This document shows positions 1 to 12,122 of a DNA stretch of 64,000 bases, piece after piece. This DNA is from Lysobacteraceae bacterium (lineage in GTDB: Bacteria > Pseudomonadota > Gammaproteobacteria > Xanthomonadales > Rhodanobacteraceae): the NCBI GenBank assembly GCA_021372495.1, contig JAJFUF010000006.1:124001-188000 (forward strand), in the 5' to 3' direction. Every line of letters begins with the position of its first letter. Position 1 is the stretch's first letter. The translations under genes were made by a program, and so were the position numbers. Below the pieces are notes generated by a model. That model had not been told where the DNA came from. It saw only the letters and a list, made by a program, of their open reading frames with translations, and did no database searches.

Positions 1-531
1 CAGCAGGAAGGCGGGATAGACCAGCGCGTTGACCACCGTCTCGCGCAGCGCGCGGCTGCGTTCGAGGTATTCGGCGAGGCGCTTGAGGGTTTCCTCCAGC
101 GAACCGCCGGTCTCGCCGGCGCGCACCATGCTGACGTACAGGCGCGGGAACGCGCCGGGCTCGGCCTCCAGCGCGTCGGACAGCGGCGCGCCGCCGCGCA
201 CGCGGTCGCGCACGCGCTCGATCAGGCGCTGCGCGCGCTCGCCCTCGGGCAGGTCCATCAGCAATTGCAGCGCGCGGTCCAGCGGTTGGCCGGCGCCGAG
301 CAGGGTCGCCAACTGCAGGGTGAACTGGGCGAGCTGCGCGCCGGCCAGCGGCTGGCGGCGGAACAGCGCGGACAGCGTGCCGTGCGTCTCGGCGCCGCCG
401 GCGCTTGCGTCCAGCGGGATCTGGCCCTGGTCCTGCAGCCGCGCGACCACCTCCTCGACCGAAGAGGCGTCCATCTCGCCGTCGTGGATCTCGCCGGCGG
501 CGTCGACCGCGCGGTAGCGAAACAGCGCCAC
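1..531 (-). CDS. gspF: Type II secretion inner-membrane platform protein GspF (5' part, gene runs off the left edge)
   Basis: First 177 codons of a GspF/PilC-family polytopic inner-membrane protein, which couples the secretion ATPase to pseudopilus assembly. The N-terminus reads VALFRYRAVDAAGE, the usual opening of GspF, and is followed by the first T2SSF domain. That domain contains the family motifs QLATLLGAGQPLDRAL (about residues 77-92) and MVRAGETGGSLEETL (about 139-153). The start is a GTG at 531-529 that begins one base after the gspE stop codon, so the two genes are translationally coupled. The first membrane segment (after VVNALVYPAFLL) is cut off by the window edge. The remainder cannot be judged here. 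Confidence 0.93.
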   Translation of the reverse strand, partial: MALFRYRAVDAAGEIHDGEMDASSVEEVVARLQDQGQIPLDASAGGAETHGTLSALFRRQPLAGAQLAQFTLQLATLLGAGQPLDRALQLLMDLPEGERAQRLIERVRDRVRGGAPLSDALEAEPGAFPRLYVSMVRAGETGGSLEETLKRLAEYLERSRALRETVVNALVYPAFLL

Positions 532-532
532 C

Positions 533-2260
<1,728 letters not shown>

Positions 2261-2711
2261 CGCCCGCCGTCCTCCGCACCGCCCGCGCCGACGGCGCCGG
2301 CCTCCCGGGCGGCCGAGTCTAGCACCCGCCCCGTGAGGGCACGGTTGCGTGCAGGCAGGCGCCGACCTACGAAAAATTCCTACTCCGCCCGCCCGATTTC
2401 CGGCCTATACCCGGTGCGGGGAGTCGTACTGCTGTCGACGTCGCACGCCGCCGCTGCGCGGCGCCGCGCGACGGAAGCCAATTTCGGAATTCGATAACCA
2501 AAAGATCACGGACGCGAACCTACTTCGGCCGTTCCCAGGGGGATCCGCGGCGGCAACGCCCGTGCCCCACGCACACGCGTGGAGCCGGCCAGGCACCATC
2601 GCCGCGGATAGCGGTGCTCCGCACCGCCAAGGGAACGCCGGGCATCACTCGGCTGGCAGCGGTTTCGGCTTGACCCCGTCGTTGCACATCCACCACTGGG
2701 AGTTGGGGCTC
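2261..2711. other. Divergent intergenic region between gspE and the EXORDIUM-like gene
   Basis: About 450 bases between two divergent starts with no gene I can support. It holds a short A-rich patch near 2368-2378 inside GC-rich DNA and another around 2481-2515. I see no convincing -35/-10 pair, hairpin with U-tract or recognised riboswitch. It must contain the promoters of both flanking genes. Confidence 0.5.
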
Positions 2712-3647
2712 ATGCGTTTCACCAAGACTGTTCTCGTTTCCTGTCTCGCGTCCGCGCTGTTCCTGTTCGGATCCGCCCACGCCGCCACCGTGCTGCAGGC
2801 GGCCCACGGCGACGAGCAGGAGCTGGCGCCGACCGGCAAGGGCTACGGCGTGCCGTTCGCGCATCCGTCCGCGTTCGCCAAGTCGACCGGCGGCGCCAAG
2901 ACCACCAACAACGGCATCGTCTATCACGGCGGTCCGGTGATGCTCGGCACCACCAACGTCTACTACATCTGGTACGGCAACTGGTCCGGCAATACCGCCG
3001 GCACCATCCTGACCAATCTGGCGCAGTCGATGGGCGGTTCGCCCTACTTCAACATCAACACCACCTACTACGACGGCAGCAACACCCACGTCTCCAACGC
3101 CGTCAACTACGTCAAGGCGACCAACGACAACTACTCGCTCGGCACGGCGCTGGGCGACGCCGACATCCAGACCATCGTCAGCAACGCGATCAGCTCGGGC
3201 GCGCTGCCGAAGGACACCAACGCGGTGTACTTCGTGCTGACCTCGGCGGACGTCAACGAGACCTCCGGCTTCTGCACGCAGTACTGCGGCTGGCACACCC
3301 ACGGCTCGATCCTTGGTTCCGACATCAAGTACTCGTTCATCGGCAACCCGGACCGCTGCCCGTCGTCCTGCGCGGCGCAGACCACCAGCCCGAACGGCAA
3401 CGCCGGCGCGGACGGCATGGCCAGCATCATCTCGCACGAGTTGGAAGAGGCCGTCACCGATCCGGACCTGAACGCGTGGTACGACCGTCGCGGCCAGGAG
3501 AACGCCGACAAGTGCGCCTGGACCTTCGGCACCGAATACACGGTGGCCAACGGCTCGAAGGCCAACATGAACCTGGGCGGCATGGACTACCTGATCCAGC
3601 AGAACTGGGTGAACGCGGGCGGCGGCTACTGCGCGCTGCACCTGTGA
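2712..3647 (+). CDS. Secreted EXORDIUM / phosphate-induced protein 1-like protein
   Basis: 311-aa exported protein. The first ~24 residues form a Sec signal peptide (MRFTKTVLVS..., cleavage about at SAHA|ATV). The mature part shows the features of the plant EXORDIUM / phosphate-induced-1 family: NGGPV-like start (YHGGPVML), NVYYIWYGNW (about residues 85-94), a Cys-rich middle, and the signature SHELEEAVTDP near residue 242 with a metzincin-like His-Glu pair. Bacterial members are extracellular and of unknown activity. An open frame extends upstream to 2349, but the signal peptide fixes the start at 2712. The gene is less GC-rich and richer in Asn/Thr codons than its neighbours. It lies divergently from gspE-gspF, so it could be a type II secretion substrate, which is inference only. 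Confidence 0.82.
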   Translation: MRFTKTVLVSCLASALFLFGSAHAATVLQAAHGDEQELAPTGKGYGVPFAHPSAFAKSTGGAKTTNNGIVYHGGPVMLGTTNVYYIWYGNWSGNTAGTILTNLAQSMGGSPYFNINTTYYDGSNTHVSNAVNYVKATNDNYSLGTALGDADIQTIVSNAISSGALPKDTNAVYFVLTSADVNETSGFCTQYCGWHTHGSILGSDIKYSFIGNPDRCPSSCAAQTTSPNGNAGADGMASIISHELEEAVTDPDLNAWYDRRGQENADKCAWTFGTEYTVANGSKANMNLGGMDYLIQQNWVNAGGGYCALHL

Positions 3648-3746
3648 TCGACTGAAGCGAACGCCGGCGCCGCGGCGCGGTCCCACCAGGACCGGCCGCG
3701 GCGTCGCCATCTGCGGCTCCCGCACGATCGAGGAAGGAACGCGACC

Positions 3747-4268
3747 ATGCGCACCATCGTCCGTGCCCGCAGCGCCGCGCTGGCGGCGCTGCTCGCCTGC
3801 GCCACCGTCGCCGCACAGGACGCCGGGCCCGGCCCGCAGCGCATCCCCACGGTCAGCCGCGCGGCGATGCTGTTCGCCGGCTTCGAGCGCGACCTCGGCG
3901 ACGCCCTGCGCACGCGCGATGCCGCCCGCCTCAAGCGGCTGCTGGCCGAGGATTTCGAACAGCGCGACGCCCGCGCGCCCGACACGCCCACCCCGCGCGC
4001 CGACTGGCTCGCGCACCTGCCGCCCGCGCTTGCCGACGCCGAGCAGGAACGCTTCGCCGTGCACGACTACGGCGACACCGCGGTGGTGAGCTTCGCGCTC
4101 GTCCCGCAGGCGACCGACAAGAACGCAGCGGCCCCGTACTTCGTGGTGGACGTCTGGCGCAAGGCCGGCGAGTACTGGCAGCTCGCAGTGCGCTACATCG
4201 GCGCGGACGGCGCCGGCATCGCGTATCCGGGCAGCGCGCCCGCCGCGGCGCCGCCGAAGAAGATCTGA
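3747..4268 (+). CDS. Exported SnoaL-like / DUF4440 family protein
   Basis: 173 aa with a signal peptide (MRTIVRARSAALAALLACATVAAQ). The mature domain has the pattern of NTF2-fold DUF4440 proteins: an early helix LGDALRTRDAARLKRLLAEDFEQRD, then alternating strands ending in VVDVWRKAGEYWQLAVRYIG. Members are usually small periplasmic proteins of unknown ligand. The ATG at 3747 follows an AGGAAGGA ribosome-binding site at the proper distance. It sits about 100 bases after the EXORDIUM-like gene, so co-transcription is possible. No catalytic assignment is justified. Confidence 0.7.
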   Translation: MRTIVRARSAALAALLACATVAAQDAGPGPQRIPTVSRAAMLFAGFERDLGDALRTRDAARLKRLLAEDFEQRDARAPDTPTPRADWLAHLPPALADAEQERFAVHDYGDTAVVSFALVPQATDKNAAAPYFVVDVWRKAGEYWQLAVRYIGADGAGIAYPGSAPAAAPPKKI

Positions 4269-4406
4269 CCGCGCTGCGAACGGCGCCCCGGCGCCATCCC
4301 CGCGCACGCGGGCATCCATGGGATGCCGCGTCGACGGTCGCCGTGCTGGACAGCACCGCGCGCCGGCGCTAGAACCGCACGATCCCCCGCCCCCCGGAGA
4401 GCGATC

Positions 4407-6140
4407 ATGCGCCGCCTCGCCACCGCCCTCGCCTGTCTCGCCGGCCTCGGCCTCGCCGCCTGCCAGCGGCAGAGCGCCCCGCCGGCCGCATCCACGCCGC
4501 CACCGGCCGCCAGCGCCGCGGCGCCCGCGCCGCCGGCGCCGGTCGCGCTCGCGCCGCAGATCGGCGCCGACGCGTTCCGGGCCTACGACCGGACGCTCGC
4601 CGCAGACGACTTCCAGGGCCGCAAGCCCGGCACCGAAGGCGAACAGAAGACCACCGCCTGGCTGGTCGAGCAGTTCAAGCGCATGGGCCTGGAGCCCGGC
4701 AACCACGGCGACTGGTTCCAGACCGTGCCGACCGATTCCACGGAACTGCTCAACACCGACGTCGCGATGACGGTGACGGCGAAGGGCAAATCCGACCGCT
4801 TCGCCAACCGCGCCGACATGATGGTGGAGACGCTGCAGGCGAAACCGTCGGTCAGCCTGAGGAACTCGTCGATCGTGTTCCTCGGCTACGGCGCGATCGC
4901 GCCGAACTGGGGCTGGAACGACTACGCCGGCATCGACGTGAAGGGCAAGACGGTGATCGTGCTGGTCAACGATCCCGGCTTCGCGACCGGCGATCCCAAG
5001 CTGTTCAACGGCCGCGCCATGACCTACTACGGCCGCTGGATGTACAAGTACGAGGAGGCCGCGCGCCAGGGCGCCGCCGCCTGCTTCGTCGTGCACACCA
5101 GCGACGACGCGGCGGGCTATCCGTGGAGCGTGGTCGTCAACAGCGGCTCGGGCCCGCAGCTCGGCCTGCCCGCGAGCGTCGATCCCGCGCCGCGCCTGCC
5201 GGTGGCCGGCTGGCTGACTCGCGACGCCGCCAAGCGCCTGTTCGCCGACGCCGGCCTCGACTTCGACGCGCTGGAGAAACAGGCCGCGCAGCGCGGCTTC
5301 AAGCCGGTGCCGCTGCAGGCCACCGCCTCGCTGACGCTGAAGAACCGCATCGGCCGCTTCGAGTCGCACAACGTGGTGGCGATGGTGAAGGGCAGCACGC
5401 ATCCCGACGAGGCGGTGATCTACACCGCGCACTGGGACCACCTCGGCATGGATCCGAAGCGCGAGGGGCATCAGGTGTTCAGCGGCGCGGTCGACAACGG
5501 CACCGGCCTGTCGATGCTGTTGATGATCGCCGACGCCTTCGCGCACCAGCCGACGCCGCCCGAACGCAGCGTGCTGTTCTTCATGCCGACGCTGGAGGAA
5601 TCCGGCCTGCTCGGCTCGAAGTACTACGTGGCGAAGCCGGTGTTCCCGCTGGACAAGACCGTCGCCGACCTCGCCGTCGACGCGCTGCCGCCGGTCGGCC
5701 GCGCGCGCGACATGACCGTGATCGGCAAGGGCCAGTCGCAGCTGGAGGACCTGCTGGCCGACGTGCTGAAGTCGCAGGACCGCGTGATCTCCGGCGAGAC
5801 TACGCCGGAGAACGGCTTCTACTTCCGCTCCGACCACTTCAACTTCGCCAAGGCCGGCGTGCCGGCGATGCTGGCCAGCTCCGGCCTCGACCTGCTGGAC
5901 GGCGGCGAGGCCGCCGGCAAGGCTGCGGCGGCGGACTACACCGCGCACCGCTACCACACGCCGAACGACGTGTTCGACCCGAACTGGAATCTCGATGGCA
6001 TCCTCGAGGACACGCAGGCCTACTACGAACTGGGCGAACGGCTGGCGAAGAGCGGCGTGTGGCCGCGGTGGTATCCCGACAGCCCGTTCGGCGCCAAGCG
6101 CGAAGCGATGCCAAAGGGCGAGGACGCGCACGCGAAGTAA
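4407..6140 (+). CDS. M28 family zinc metallopeptidase lipoprotein
   Basis: 577-aa lipoprotein aminopeptidase of the M28 family. A lipobox LAAC (about residues 16-19) predicts lipid attachment in the envelope, followed by a Pro/Ala-rich linker. The order is an N-terminal peptidase part, a PA-type insert (about 140-260), then the co-catalytic zinc core. Zinc and catalytic residues are visible in TAHWDHLG (about 340), AVDNGTG, LEESGLLGS (two adjacent Glu), LAVDALPP and SDHFNFAKAGVPA. The start at 4407 is chosen because it begins the signal sequence; the frame is open upstream to 4323 but without one. It probably trims peptides in the periplasm or outside the cell. A hairpin repeat follows the stop codon. 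Confidence 0.9.
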   Translation: MRRLATALACLAGLGLAACQRQSAPPAASTPPPAASAAAPAPPAPVALAPQIGADAFRAYDRTLAADDFQGRKPGTEGEQKTTAWLVEQFKRMGLEPGNHGDWFQTVPTDSTELLNTDVAMTVTAKGKSDRFANRADMMVETLQAKPSVSLRNSSIVFLGYGAIAPNWGWNDYAGIDVKGKTVIVLVNDPGFATGDPKLFNGRAMTYYGRWMYKYEEAARQGAAACFVVHTSDDAAGYPWSVVVNSGSGPQLGLPASVDPAPRLPVAGWLTRDAAKRLFADAGLDFDALEKQAAQRGFKPVPLQATASLTLKNRIGRFESHNVVAMVKGSTHPDEAVIYTAHWDHLGMDPKREGHQVFSGAVDNGTGLSMLLMIADAFAHQPTPPERSVLFFMPTLEESGLLGSKYYVAKPVFPLDKTVADLAVDALPPVGRARDMTVIGKGQSQLEDLLADVLKSQDRVISGETTPENGFYFRSDHFNFAKAGVPAMLASSGLDLLDGGEAAGKAAAADYTAHRYHTPNDVFDPNWNLDGILEDTQAYYELGERLAKSGVWPRWYPDSPFGAKREAMPKGEDAHAK

Positions 6141-6170
6141 CGCAAGAACGCGACGCGCCATTCTTGCCCT

Positions 6171-6195
6171 CCTCTCCCGCCTCCGGCGGGAGAGG
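6171..6195. repeat. Palindromic repeat after the M28 gene (possible terminator)
   Basis: Perfect 11-bp stem (6171-6181 with 6185-6195) and a 3-base loop, followed by GTCGGGGTGAGGG. The same hairpin plus tail recurs at 26542-26577. It lacks a U-tract, so it looks like a dispersed intergenic element that may also stop transcription. Confidence 0.6.
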
Positions 6196-6246
6196 GTCGG
6201 GGTGAGGGTGGCGGCGCCGCAGGCGCCGGTCGAAACGTTCCGGGGT

Positions 6247-6310
6247 CGCCTGCACGCAGGCTCCTACAACGACGCCGCGCGGGGAACAGGGCGCCTGCAC
6301 GCAGGCTCCT
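6247..6310. repeat. Two copies of a 19-bp repeat with an internal hairpin
   Basis: CGCCTGCACGCAGGCTCCT occurs at 6247-6265 and again at 6292-6310, 45 bases apart. Each copy contains the inverted repeat GCCTGC-AC-GCAGGC. They lie between the converging M28 and EamA genes. I see no gene here. Confidence 0.7.
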
Positions 6311-6324
6311 GCCGTGCCGTGCGC

Positions 6325-7260
6325 TCAGATCTCGTGATGCACCGACTCCGCGGTGAGTGCGGCGTCGGCCTTGTCGCGGCGGCGCGGCATCAGCTCGACC
6401 AGGTACATCGCCGACAGCACCAGCGCGCCGCCGGCGAGCATGCGCCAGGTCAGCACGTCGCTGCCGAAGGCGACGGCGAAGGCGGCGGCGAACACCGGCT
6501 CGGTGGTCATCACGATCGCGGCACGGGTCGCCGGCAGGTGCGCCTGCGCCCAGGTCTGCATCAGCATCGCGCCGGCGCCGGCGATCAGCGCCATGTACAG
6601 CACGGCGATCCAGGCGGCGCGGTCCGGCGGCAGCACCGGGCCGCGTGGCGCGGTGGCGAGCAGGCAGACCAGCGCGATCGCCACCATCTGCACCGCCGAC
6701 ATGCCGAACGCTTCCTCGGGCCGCGACCACTGGCCGAGGCCGACGATGTGCAGCGCGTACAGCAGCGCCGAGGCCAGCGTCAGCCATACGCCGAGGTCCA
6801 CCGAGAAACCGTTCAGCGACAGCAGCGCCAGGCCCGCGGTGGCCAGCAGCACGGCCAGCCACACGACGCCGGCCATGCGCTGGCGCAGCAGCACGGTGGC
6901 GAGGATCGGCGTGAACACCACGTACATGCCGGTGGCGAAGCCGCTGACGCTGGGCGCGATCAGCGCCAGCCCCCAGGTCTGCAGCAACTGGCCGGCGCCG
7001 TAGACCGTGCCGAGCAGCAGCGCGCGGCCGACCTGCAGGCGCGACATTCGCTGCAGCGGCCGCGCGAACAGCAGCGCCATCGCCGCCGCCGCGATCGCGA
7101 AGCGCACGGCGAGGAAATCCGCCACCGGCATGCGCCCGACCACGTCCTTGATCAGCACGAAGGTCGAGCCCCACACCGCGGTCAGCGCCAGCAGGCCGAG
7201 CGTGGCGAGCGCGCGCAGGCGCGCCGGGGTGCGCTGTGCGACCGCGCTCAACCCACCCAC
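6325..7260 (-). CDS. EamA/DMT-family inner-membrane exporter
   Basis: About 311 aa, ten predicted hydrophobic segments in two EamA repeats. Family landmarks include [15 protein letters not shown] near the start, VAQM-like and [10 protein letters not shown] (Glu-Pro of the second EamA repeat). The family exports amino acids and other small metabolites; the substrate cannot be told. There is no ATG at the N-terminus: the likely start is GTG at 7260 (overlapping the end of purL by 13 bases) or TTG at 7251. It therefore probably depends on translational coupling with purL. The C-terminal tail is charged ([10 protein letters not shown]...). Confidence 0.85.
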   Translation of the reverse strand: MGGLSAVAQRTPARLRALATLGLLALTAVWGSTFVLIKDVVGRMPVADFLAVRFAIAAAAMALLFARPLQRMSRLQVGRALLLGTVYGAGQLLQTWGLALIAPSVSGFATGMYVVFTPILATVLLRQRMAGVVWLAVLLATAGLALLSLNGFSVDLGVWLTLASALLYALHIVGLGQWSRPEEAFGMSAVQMVAIALVCLLATAPRGPVLPPDRAAWIAVLYMALIAGAGAMLMQTWAQAHLPATRAAIVMTTEPVFAAAFAVAFGSDVLTWRMLAGGALVLSAMYLVELMPRRRDKADAALTAESVHHEI

Positions 7261-10200
7261 GCCCGCGCGTTGCGGAACATGCGCATCCACGGCGAATCCT
7301 CGCCCCAGGTGTCGGGATGCCAGCTCATCTGCACGCTGCGCGCGACGCGCTCGGGATGCGGCATCAGGATGGTGACGCGACCGTCGGCGGCGGTGAAGCC
7401 GGTGTAGCCGCCGGGCGAGCCGTTCGGGTTGAGCGGATAGTTCTCGGTCGGCTTGCCGCGGTTGTCGATATAGCGCAGGCAGGCGCCGCTCCTGGTCGGC
7501 TTGGCGTCGTGCGCGAACTCGACGCGGCCCTCGCCGTGCGAAACCGCGACCGGGATGCGCGAACCCGCCATGCCGCGCAGGAGGATCGACGGCGACTCCA
7601 GCACCTCGACGGTGACCAGGCGCGCCTCGTACTGCTCGGAAGCGTTGCGCTTGAAGCGCGGCCAGTGCGCCGCGCCGGGGATGATCGGCGCCAGTTCGGC
7701 CAACGCCTGGCAGCCGTTGCACACGCCCAGCGCGAAGCGCCCGGGATCGGCGAAGAACAGCTCGAACTGCGTGCGCAGCGCCTCGTTGTACAGGATCGAG
7801 GTGGCCCAGCCGCGGCCGGCGCCGAGCACGTCGCCGTAGGAGAAGCCGCCGGGCGCGGCGAAGCCGACGAAGTCGGCGAGGTTGCGCCGGCCGCTCTGCA
7901 GGTCGGTCATGTGCACGTCGACCGCCTCGAAGCCGGCGCGGGCAAGGGCCGCCGCCATCTCGACCTGGCCGTTGACGCCCTGGTCGCGCAGCACCGCGAC
8001 GCGCGGCCGCGCGCCCTTGCCGACGTACGGCGCGGCGACGTCCTCGGCGGGATCGAAAGCGAGCCTGGGGCTGAGTCCCGGATCGGCGTCGTCGGTGCGC
8101 CACACGCGCTCCATGTCCGCGCTGGCGGGGTTGTCGCGCCGGCGCTGCATGGCGTGGCTGGTTTCGTTCCACGCGGTGATCAGCTGGGTCCAGTTCCACT
8201 TCGCGATCGGATCGCCGCCGAGGCGCAGCTTGATGCCGAGCTTTTCCTTGGGCCGGCCGACCACGTGCGCCAGCGCGCCGATGCCGTGCTGCGCCAGCAG
8301 CGCGGCGAACGTGTCGTGGTCGCGCGTGCGCACCTGCACGACCGCGCCCAGCTCCTCGTTGAACAGCGCGTGCAGGGCATTCTCGGCCCAGCCGTCGAGA
8401 TGGATCTCCAGGCCGACGTGGCCGGCGAAGGCCATCTCCAGCAGGCTGACGATCACGCCGCCGTCGGAGCGGTCGTGGTAGGCCAGCAGCAGGCCGTCGC
8501 GGTTCGCCTGCTGGATCGCGGCGAAGAACGCCTTCAGGCGCTGCGCATCGTCGAGGTCGGGCGGCACGCCGCCGCCGCGGTTGAACGCCTGGGTCAGCGC
8601 GGAGCCGCCGAGGCGGTCGCGGCCGGCGCCGAGGTCGAGCAGCCAAAGCTCGGACTCGCCCTGGTCGAGCCGCAGCTGCGGGGTGAGCGCGCGGCGCGCG
8701 TCGACGACGCGCGCGAACGCGGTGACGACCAGCGACACTGGCGCGACCGTGCGCTGCTCGCGCTCGCCGTCGTTCCACACGGCCTGCATCGACAGCGAGT
8801 CCTTGCCGACCGGGATGGCGATGCCGAGCGCCGGGCACAGCGCCTTGCCGACCGCCTGCACCGCGTCGTACAGCGCGGCGTCCTCGCCGGGCTGGCCGAC
8901 CGCGGCCATCCAGTTCGCCGACAGGCGCACTTCGCCGAGGTCGGCGACCGGCGCGGCGGCGAGGTTGGTGATCGCCTCGCCGACCGCGAGCCTTGCGGCG
9001 TCGGCGCTGCCGAGCAGCGCCACCGGCGTGCGCTCGGCCATCGCCATCGCCTCGCCGGCATAGCCCTCGAAATCGGCCAGCGTCACCGCGCAGTCGGCCA
9101 CCGGCACCTGCCACGGACCGACCATCGGGTCGCGCGAGCACAGGCCGCCGACGGTGCGGTCGCCGATGGTGATCAGGAACGACTTGCTGCCCACCGCGGG
9201 CAGGCGCAGCACGCGCGCGATGGCCTCGTCGAGGGTGATGCCGGAGAGATCCGGCACCAGGTCGACGCGCGGCTTCTTGCGCGTGGCGTCGCGGTGCATG
9301 CGCGGCGGCTTGCCGAACAGCGTGTCCAGCGACAGATCGATGACGACCGTGCTCGTGCGCGGATCCTCGACCCGCAGCACGTGTTCCGCGGTGGCCGTGC
9401 CGACCACCGCGTACGGGCAGCGCTCGCGCTCGCAGATCGCCTTGAACAGCGGCAGGTCGGCGGCGCGCAGGCCGAGCACGTAGCGCTCCTGCGATTCGTT
9501 GCACCACACCTGCATCGGCGACAGGTGCGGGTCGTCGCAGGGGATGCGGCTCAGGTCGATGCGCCCGCCGACGCCGGAGTCGTGCAGGATCTCGGGGATC
9601 GCGTTGGACAGGCCGCCGGCGCCGACGTCGTGGATGCTGACGATCGGGTTGGCCTCGCCGCGCGCCCAGCAGGCGTCGATCACTTCCTGGCAGCGGCGCT
9701 GCATCTCCGGGTTGTCGCGCTGCACCGAGGCGAAGTCGAGGTCCTCGCTGCTGGTGCCCGACGCCATCGACGAGGCGGCGCCGCCGCCCAGGCCGATCAG
9801 CATCGCCGGGCCGCCCAGCACGACCACCCGGTCGCCCGGTTCGAGCGTGCCCTTGGCGACATGCATGCGGCGCAGGTTGGCCAGGCCACCGGCGATCATG
9901 ATCGGCTTGTCGTAGCCGCGGCGCACGCCGGGCTCGCCGGTTTCCTGCTCGAAGGTGCGGAAGTAGCCGCCCAGCGCGGGGCGGCCGAACTCGTTGTTGA
10001 AGGCGGCGGCGCCGAGCGGGCCGTCGCGCATGATCTCGAACGCCGAGGCCATGCGCGGCGGCAGCGGGCGCTCGCCCTCCCACGGCCGCGCCAGGCCGGG
10101 GATGCGCAGATGCGACACGCAGAAACCGCTCAGCCCGGCCTTCGGCTTGCCGCCGCGGCCGGTGGCGCCCTCGTCGCGGATCTCGCCGCCGGCGCCGGTG

Positions 10201-11111
10201 GAGGCGCCGGGGAACGGCGCGATCGCGGTCGGATGGTTGTGCGTCTCGACCTTGATCGCGTAGTCGATGGTTTCCGCATGCGCGCGCCAGACGCCGTCGG
10301 CGGGATCGGCGAAGAAGCGCCGGCCGGCGCTGCCCTCGATCACCGCGGCGTTGTCCTTGTAGGCGGACAGCGTGTGCGCGGGCGCGCTGGCGTGGGTGTG
10401 CTTGATCATCGCGAACAGCGATTCCGGCGCGGGCGCGCCGTCCACCGTCCAGCTCGCGTTGAACACCTTGTGCCGGCAGTGCTCGGAGTTCGCCTGCGCG
10501 AACATCATCAGTTCGGCATCGGACGGATCGCGGCCGAGCGCGCGGTAGGCGTCGGCGAGATAGGCGATCTCGTCCGCCGCCAGCGCCAGGCCGAGCGCGC
10601 GGTTGGCGCTTTCCAGCGCCGCCGCCGGGTCGGCGCCCAGCGCGATGCGCCCCAGCGGCCCGGGGCTGCCGGCGAGGAACAGGCGCTCGGCGTCGGCCAG
10701 CGCAGCCAGCACCGACTGCGTCATCGGATCGTGCAGCGCGCGCGCGATCGCCGCGTGCGCCGGCGTGCCCGCGGCGGGCATGCCGGCGAGCAGGAACGCC
10801 ACGCCGCGCTCGACGCGCTTCACCTCGAAGCCGCAGCCCTTCAGGATGTCGGTGGCCTTGGACGACCACGGCGAGATCGTGCCGAGGCGCGGCACCACCC
10901 ACAGCGTGGCCGGCTCCGGCGCCGCCGGCTTCGCCTGCAGCACCTCGACCAGGCGCGCGCGCGCGGCGGCGTCCGGCGCCTGCGTCGCGTCGACGAAGTA
11001 GGTGAACCAGGCGCCGCGCACGCGCGCGCCGCGCTCGATGGCGGCGAGGCTGGCGTTGAGGCGGTCGAGACGGAACGGCGAAAGGGCGCTCTGGCCGTCG
11101 AAGACGATCAT
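7248..11111 (-). CDS. purL: Phosphoribosylformylglycinamidine synthase (FGAM synthase)
   Basis: Fourth step of purine synthesis: FGAR + ATP + glutamine to FGAM. 1287 aa, the large single-chain PurL type of gammaproteobacteria. It has an N-terminal PurS-like part, duplicated AIRS-like halves ([16 protein letters not shown]..., GKDSLSMQ) and a C-terminal class-I glutamine amidotransferase. The amidotransferase shows the nucleophile Cys in GVCNGCQAL (about residue 1134) and the His-Glu pair in MPHPERV (about 1254). The next gene starts inside its last codons. Upstream, a -10-like TACCAT at 11146-11151 and a 7-bp hairpin (11126-11143) lie in the probable leader. Confidence 0.97.
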   Translation of the reverse strand: MIVFDGQSALSPFRLDRLNASLAAIERGARVRGAWFTYFVDATQAPDAAARARLVEVLQAKPAAPEPATLWVVPRLGTISPWSSKATDILKGCGFEVKRVERGVAFLLAGMPAAGTPAHAAIARALHDPMTQSVLAALADAERLFLAGSPGPLGRIALGADPAAALESANRALGLALAADEIAYLADAYRALGRDPSDAELMMFAQANSEHCRHKVFNASWTVDGAPAPESLFAMIKHTHASAPAHTLSAYKDNAAVIEGSAGRRFFADPADGVWRAHAETIDYAIKVETHNHPTAIAPFPGASTGAGGEIRDEGATGRGGKPKAGLSGFCVSHLRIPGLARPWEGERPLPPRMASAFEIMRDGPLGAAAFNNEFGRPALGGYFRTFEQETGEPGVRRGYDKPIMIAGGLANLRRMHVAKGTLEPGDRVVVLGGPAMLIGLGGGAASSMASGTSSEDLDFASVQRDNPEMQRRCQEVIDACWARGEANPIVSIHDVGAGGLSNAIPEILHDSGVGGRIDLSRIPCDDPHLSPMQVWCNESQERYVLGLRAADLPLFKAICERERCPYAVVGTATAEHVLRVEDPRTSTVVIDLSLDTLFGKPPRMHRDATRKKPRVDLVPDLSGITLDEAIARVLRLPAVGSKSFLITIGDRTVGGLCSRDPMVGPWQVPVADCAVTLADFEGYAGEAMAMAERTPVALLGSADAARLAVGEAITNLAAAPVADLGEVRLSANWMAAVGQPGEDAALYDAVQAVGKALCPALGIAIPVGKDSLSMQAVWNDGEREQRTVAPVSLVVTAFARVVDARRALTPQLRLDQGESELWLLDLGAGRDRLGGSALTQAFNRGGGVPPDLDDAQRLKAFFAAIQQANRDGLLLAYHDRSDGGVIVSLLEMAFAGHVGLEIHLDGWAENALHALFNEELGAVVQVRTRDHDTFAALLAQHGIGALAHVVGRPKEKLGIKLRLGGDPIAKWNWTQLITAWNETSHAMQRRRDNPASADMERVWRTDDADPGLSPRLAFDPAEDVAAPYVGKGARPRVAVLRDQGVNGQVEMAAALARAGFEAVDVHMTDLQSGRRNLADFVGFAAPGGFSYGDVLGAGRGWATSILYNEALRTQFELFFADPGRFALGVCNGCQALAELAPIIPGAAHWPRFKRNASEQYEARLVTVEVLESPSILLRGMAGSRIPVAVSHGEGRVEFAHDAKPTRSGACLRYIDNRGKPTENYPLNPNGSPGGYTGFTAADGRVTILMPHPERVARSVQMSWHPDTWGEDSPWMRMFRNARAWVG

Positions 11112-11125
11112 GCCGGGGGCCGAAG

Positions 11126-11143
11126 GGGGCTCATGGGAGCCCC
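11126..11143. promoter_or_regulatory. Hairpin in the purL 5' leader
   Basis: GGGGCTC / GAGCCCC inverted repeat with a 4-base loop, 15 bases upstream of the purL ATG and just downstream of a -10-like TACCAT (11146-11151, minus strand). Whether it is regulatory is unknown; it is too short for the known purine riboswitches and shows none of their conserved sequence. Confidence 0.35.
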
Positions 11144-11183
11144 ATATGGTACCCGATGCGCCGCCGCGGCGCGGGCCGCGGCC

Positions 11184-11945
11184 CTAGCCGCCGGCCTTGG
11201 CCGGCATGGCGTCGGCCTGCTGCAGCTTCTTCAGCAACTCGTCGGCGGTCATGTAGCCGCCGAGGATGTGGCCGTCGGCGCCGAACACGGTCGGCGTGCC
11301 GGGCAGGTCGATCCTGGCGCCCAGCGTGTATTCCTCGGCCACCGGGTTGTCGCAGGTCAGCGCCGGGATCTTCTCGCCGGCCATGGCGCGGGTCAGCGCG
11401 TCGCGCGGGTCCTTGGCGCACCACACCGACACCGCCTTGTCGTAGGACGGCGTGTGCAAGCCGCTGCGCGGGAAAGCGAGGTACTCGACGGCGATCCCCG
11501 CCTTCATGAAGTCCTGGATGTGCGAGTGCAGCTTGCGGCAGAACGGGCAGTCCGGATCGGTGAACACGACCACGCGGTACTTCGGATCCTGCGGGGCGAA
11601 GATCACCCGCTTGGAAGCCGGCACCCCGTCCAGCGCCGCCTTCACCATCGTCGCGGTGCGCGCCTCGGAAATGTTGGCACGGGTCTTGAGGTCGTAGACG
11701 TCGCCCTCGATCAGGTAGCGGCCATCGGTACTGACATAGATCACACGTCCGTCGGCAACGACCTGATAGAACCCGGGCAAGCCGGCCTGCTCGACCGCGC
11801 TGACCTGTACCTTCGGCGCGATCGCGTGGATCGCGTCGGCGACCGTCTGCTCGGGCGTCTTCGTCGGCGCGGGCGCTTGCGCCGCGGCGGCGACAGCCAC
11901 GGCGCCGGCCACACACAGGGCAGCGGCAAGGAGGAATTTCGACAT
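11184..11945 (-). CDS. dsbC: Thiol:disulfide isomerase DsbC
   Basis: Periplasmic disulfide-bond isomerase/reductase, 253 aa. Signal peptide 1-~22, an N-terminal dimerisation domain, then a thioredoxin fold with the redox motif C-P-F-C in TDPDCPFCRKLH (Cys ~133 and ~136). The cis-Pro loop is in DLPGTPTVFGADG. The second, structural Cys pair known from DsbC is present (VWCAKD... and ALTCDN). The start at 11945 is chosen for the signal peptide. CPFC replaces the CGYC of E. coli, a variation seen among DsbC/DsbG relatives. It is divergent from the P-type ATPase. Confidence 0.93.
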   Translation of the reverse strand: MSKFLLAAALCVAGAVAVAAAAQAPAPTKTPEQTVADAIHAIAPKVQVSAVEQAGLPGFYQVVADGRVIYVSTDGRYLIEGDVYDLKTRANISEARTATMVKAALDGVPASKRVIFAPQDPKYRVVVFTDPDCPFCRKLHSHIQDFMKAGIAVEYLAFPRSGLHTPSYDKAVSVWCAKDPRDALTRAMAGEKIPALTCDNPVAEEYTLGARIDLPGTPTVFGADGHILGGYMTADELLKKLQQADAMPAKAGG

Positions 11946-12122
11946 CGGCACGACCTCGCAGGAACGCCCCGGCCGGTGCGACCCGGGGCATGGCAAGGCG
12001 GAAGTGTACCCGAGCCGCGTGGCGGCTTCCCGTACGCCGGTCGCGGCGCGGCGCCAGGCCGCGTCCGGCCGGCCCGGCCGCGCCGGCGACGCCGCCGCAA
12101 CCGCGCGCCAAGGAGGCAGCGC

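Noticed and set aside
2520..6161. 1213-codon minus-strand open frame across three plus-strand exported-protein genes
   Set aside because: Shadow frame: compositionally biased translation with no domain, while the plus-strand genes have signal peptides, motifs and ribosome-binding sites.
7236..12122. Long open plus-strand frame opposite purL and dsbC, fused to the P-type ATPase frame
   Set aside because: It is the antisense of purL/dsbC in very GC-rich DNA; the translation is low-complexity Arg/His/Ala and the real ATPase start has a strong AAGGAGG at 12110.
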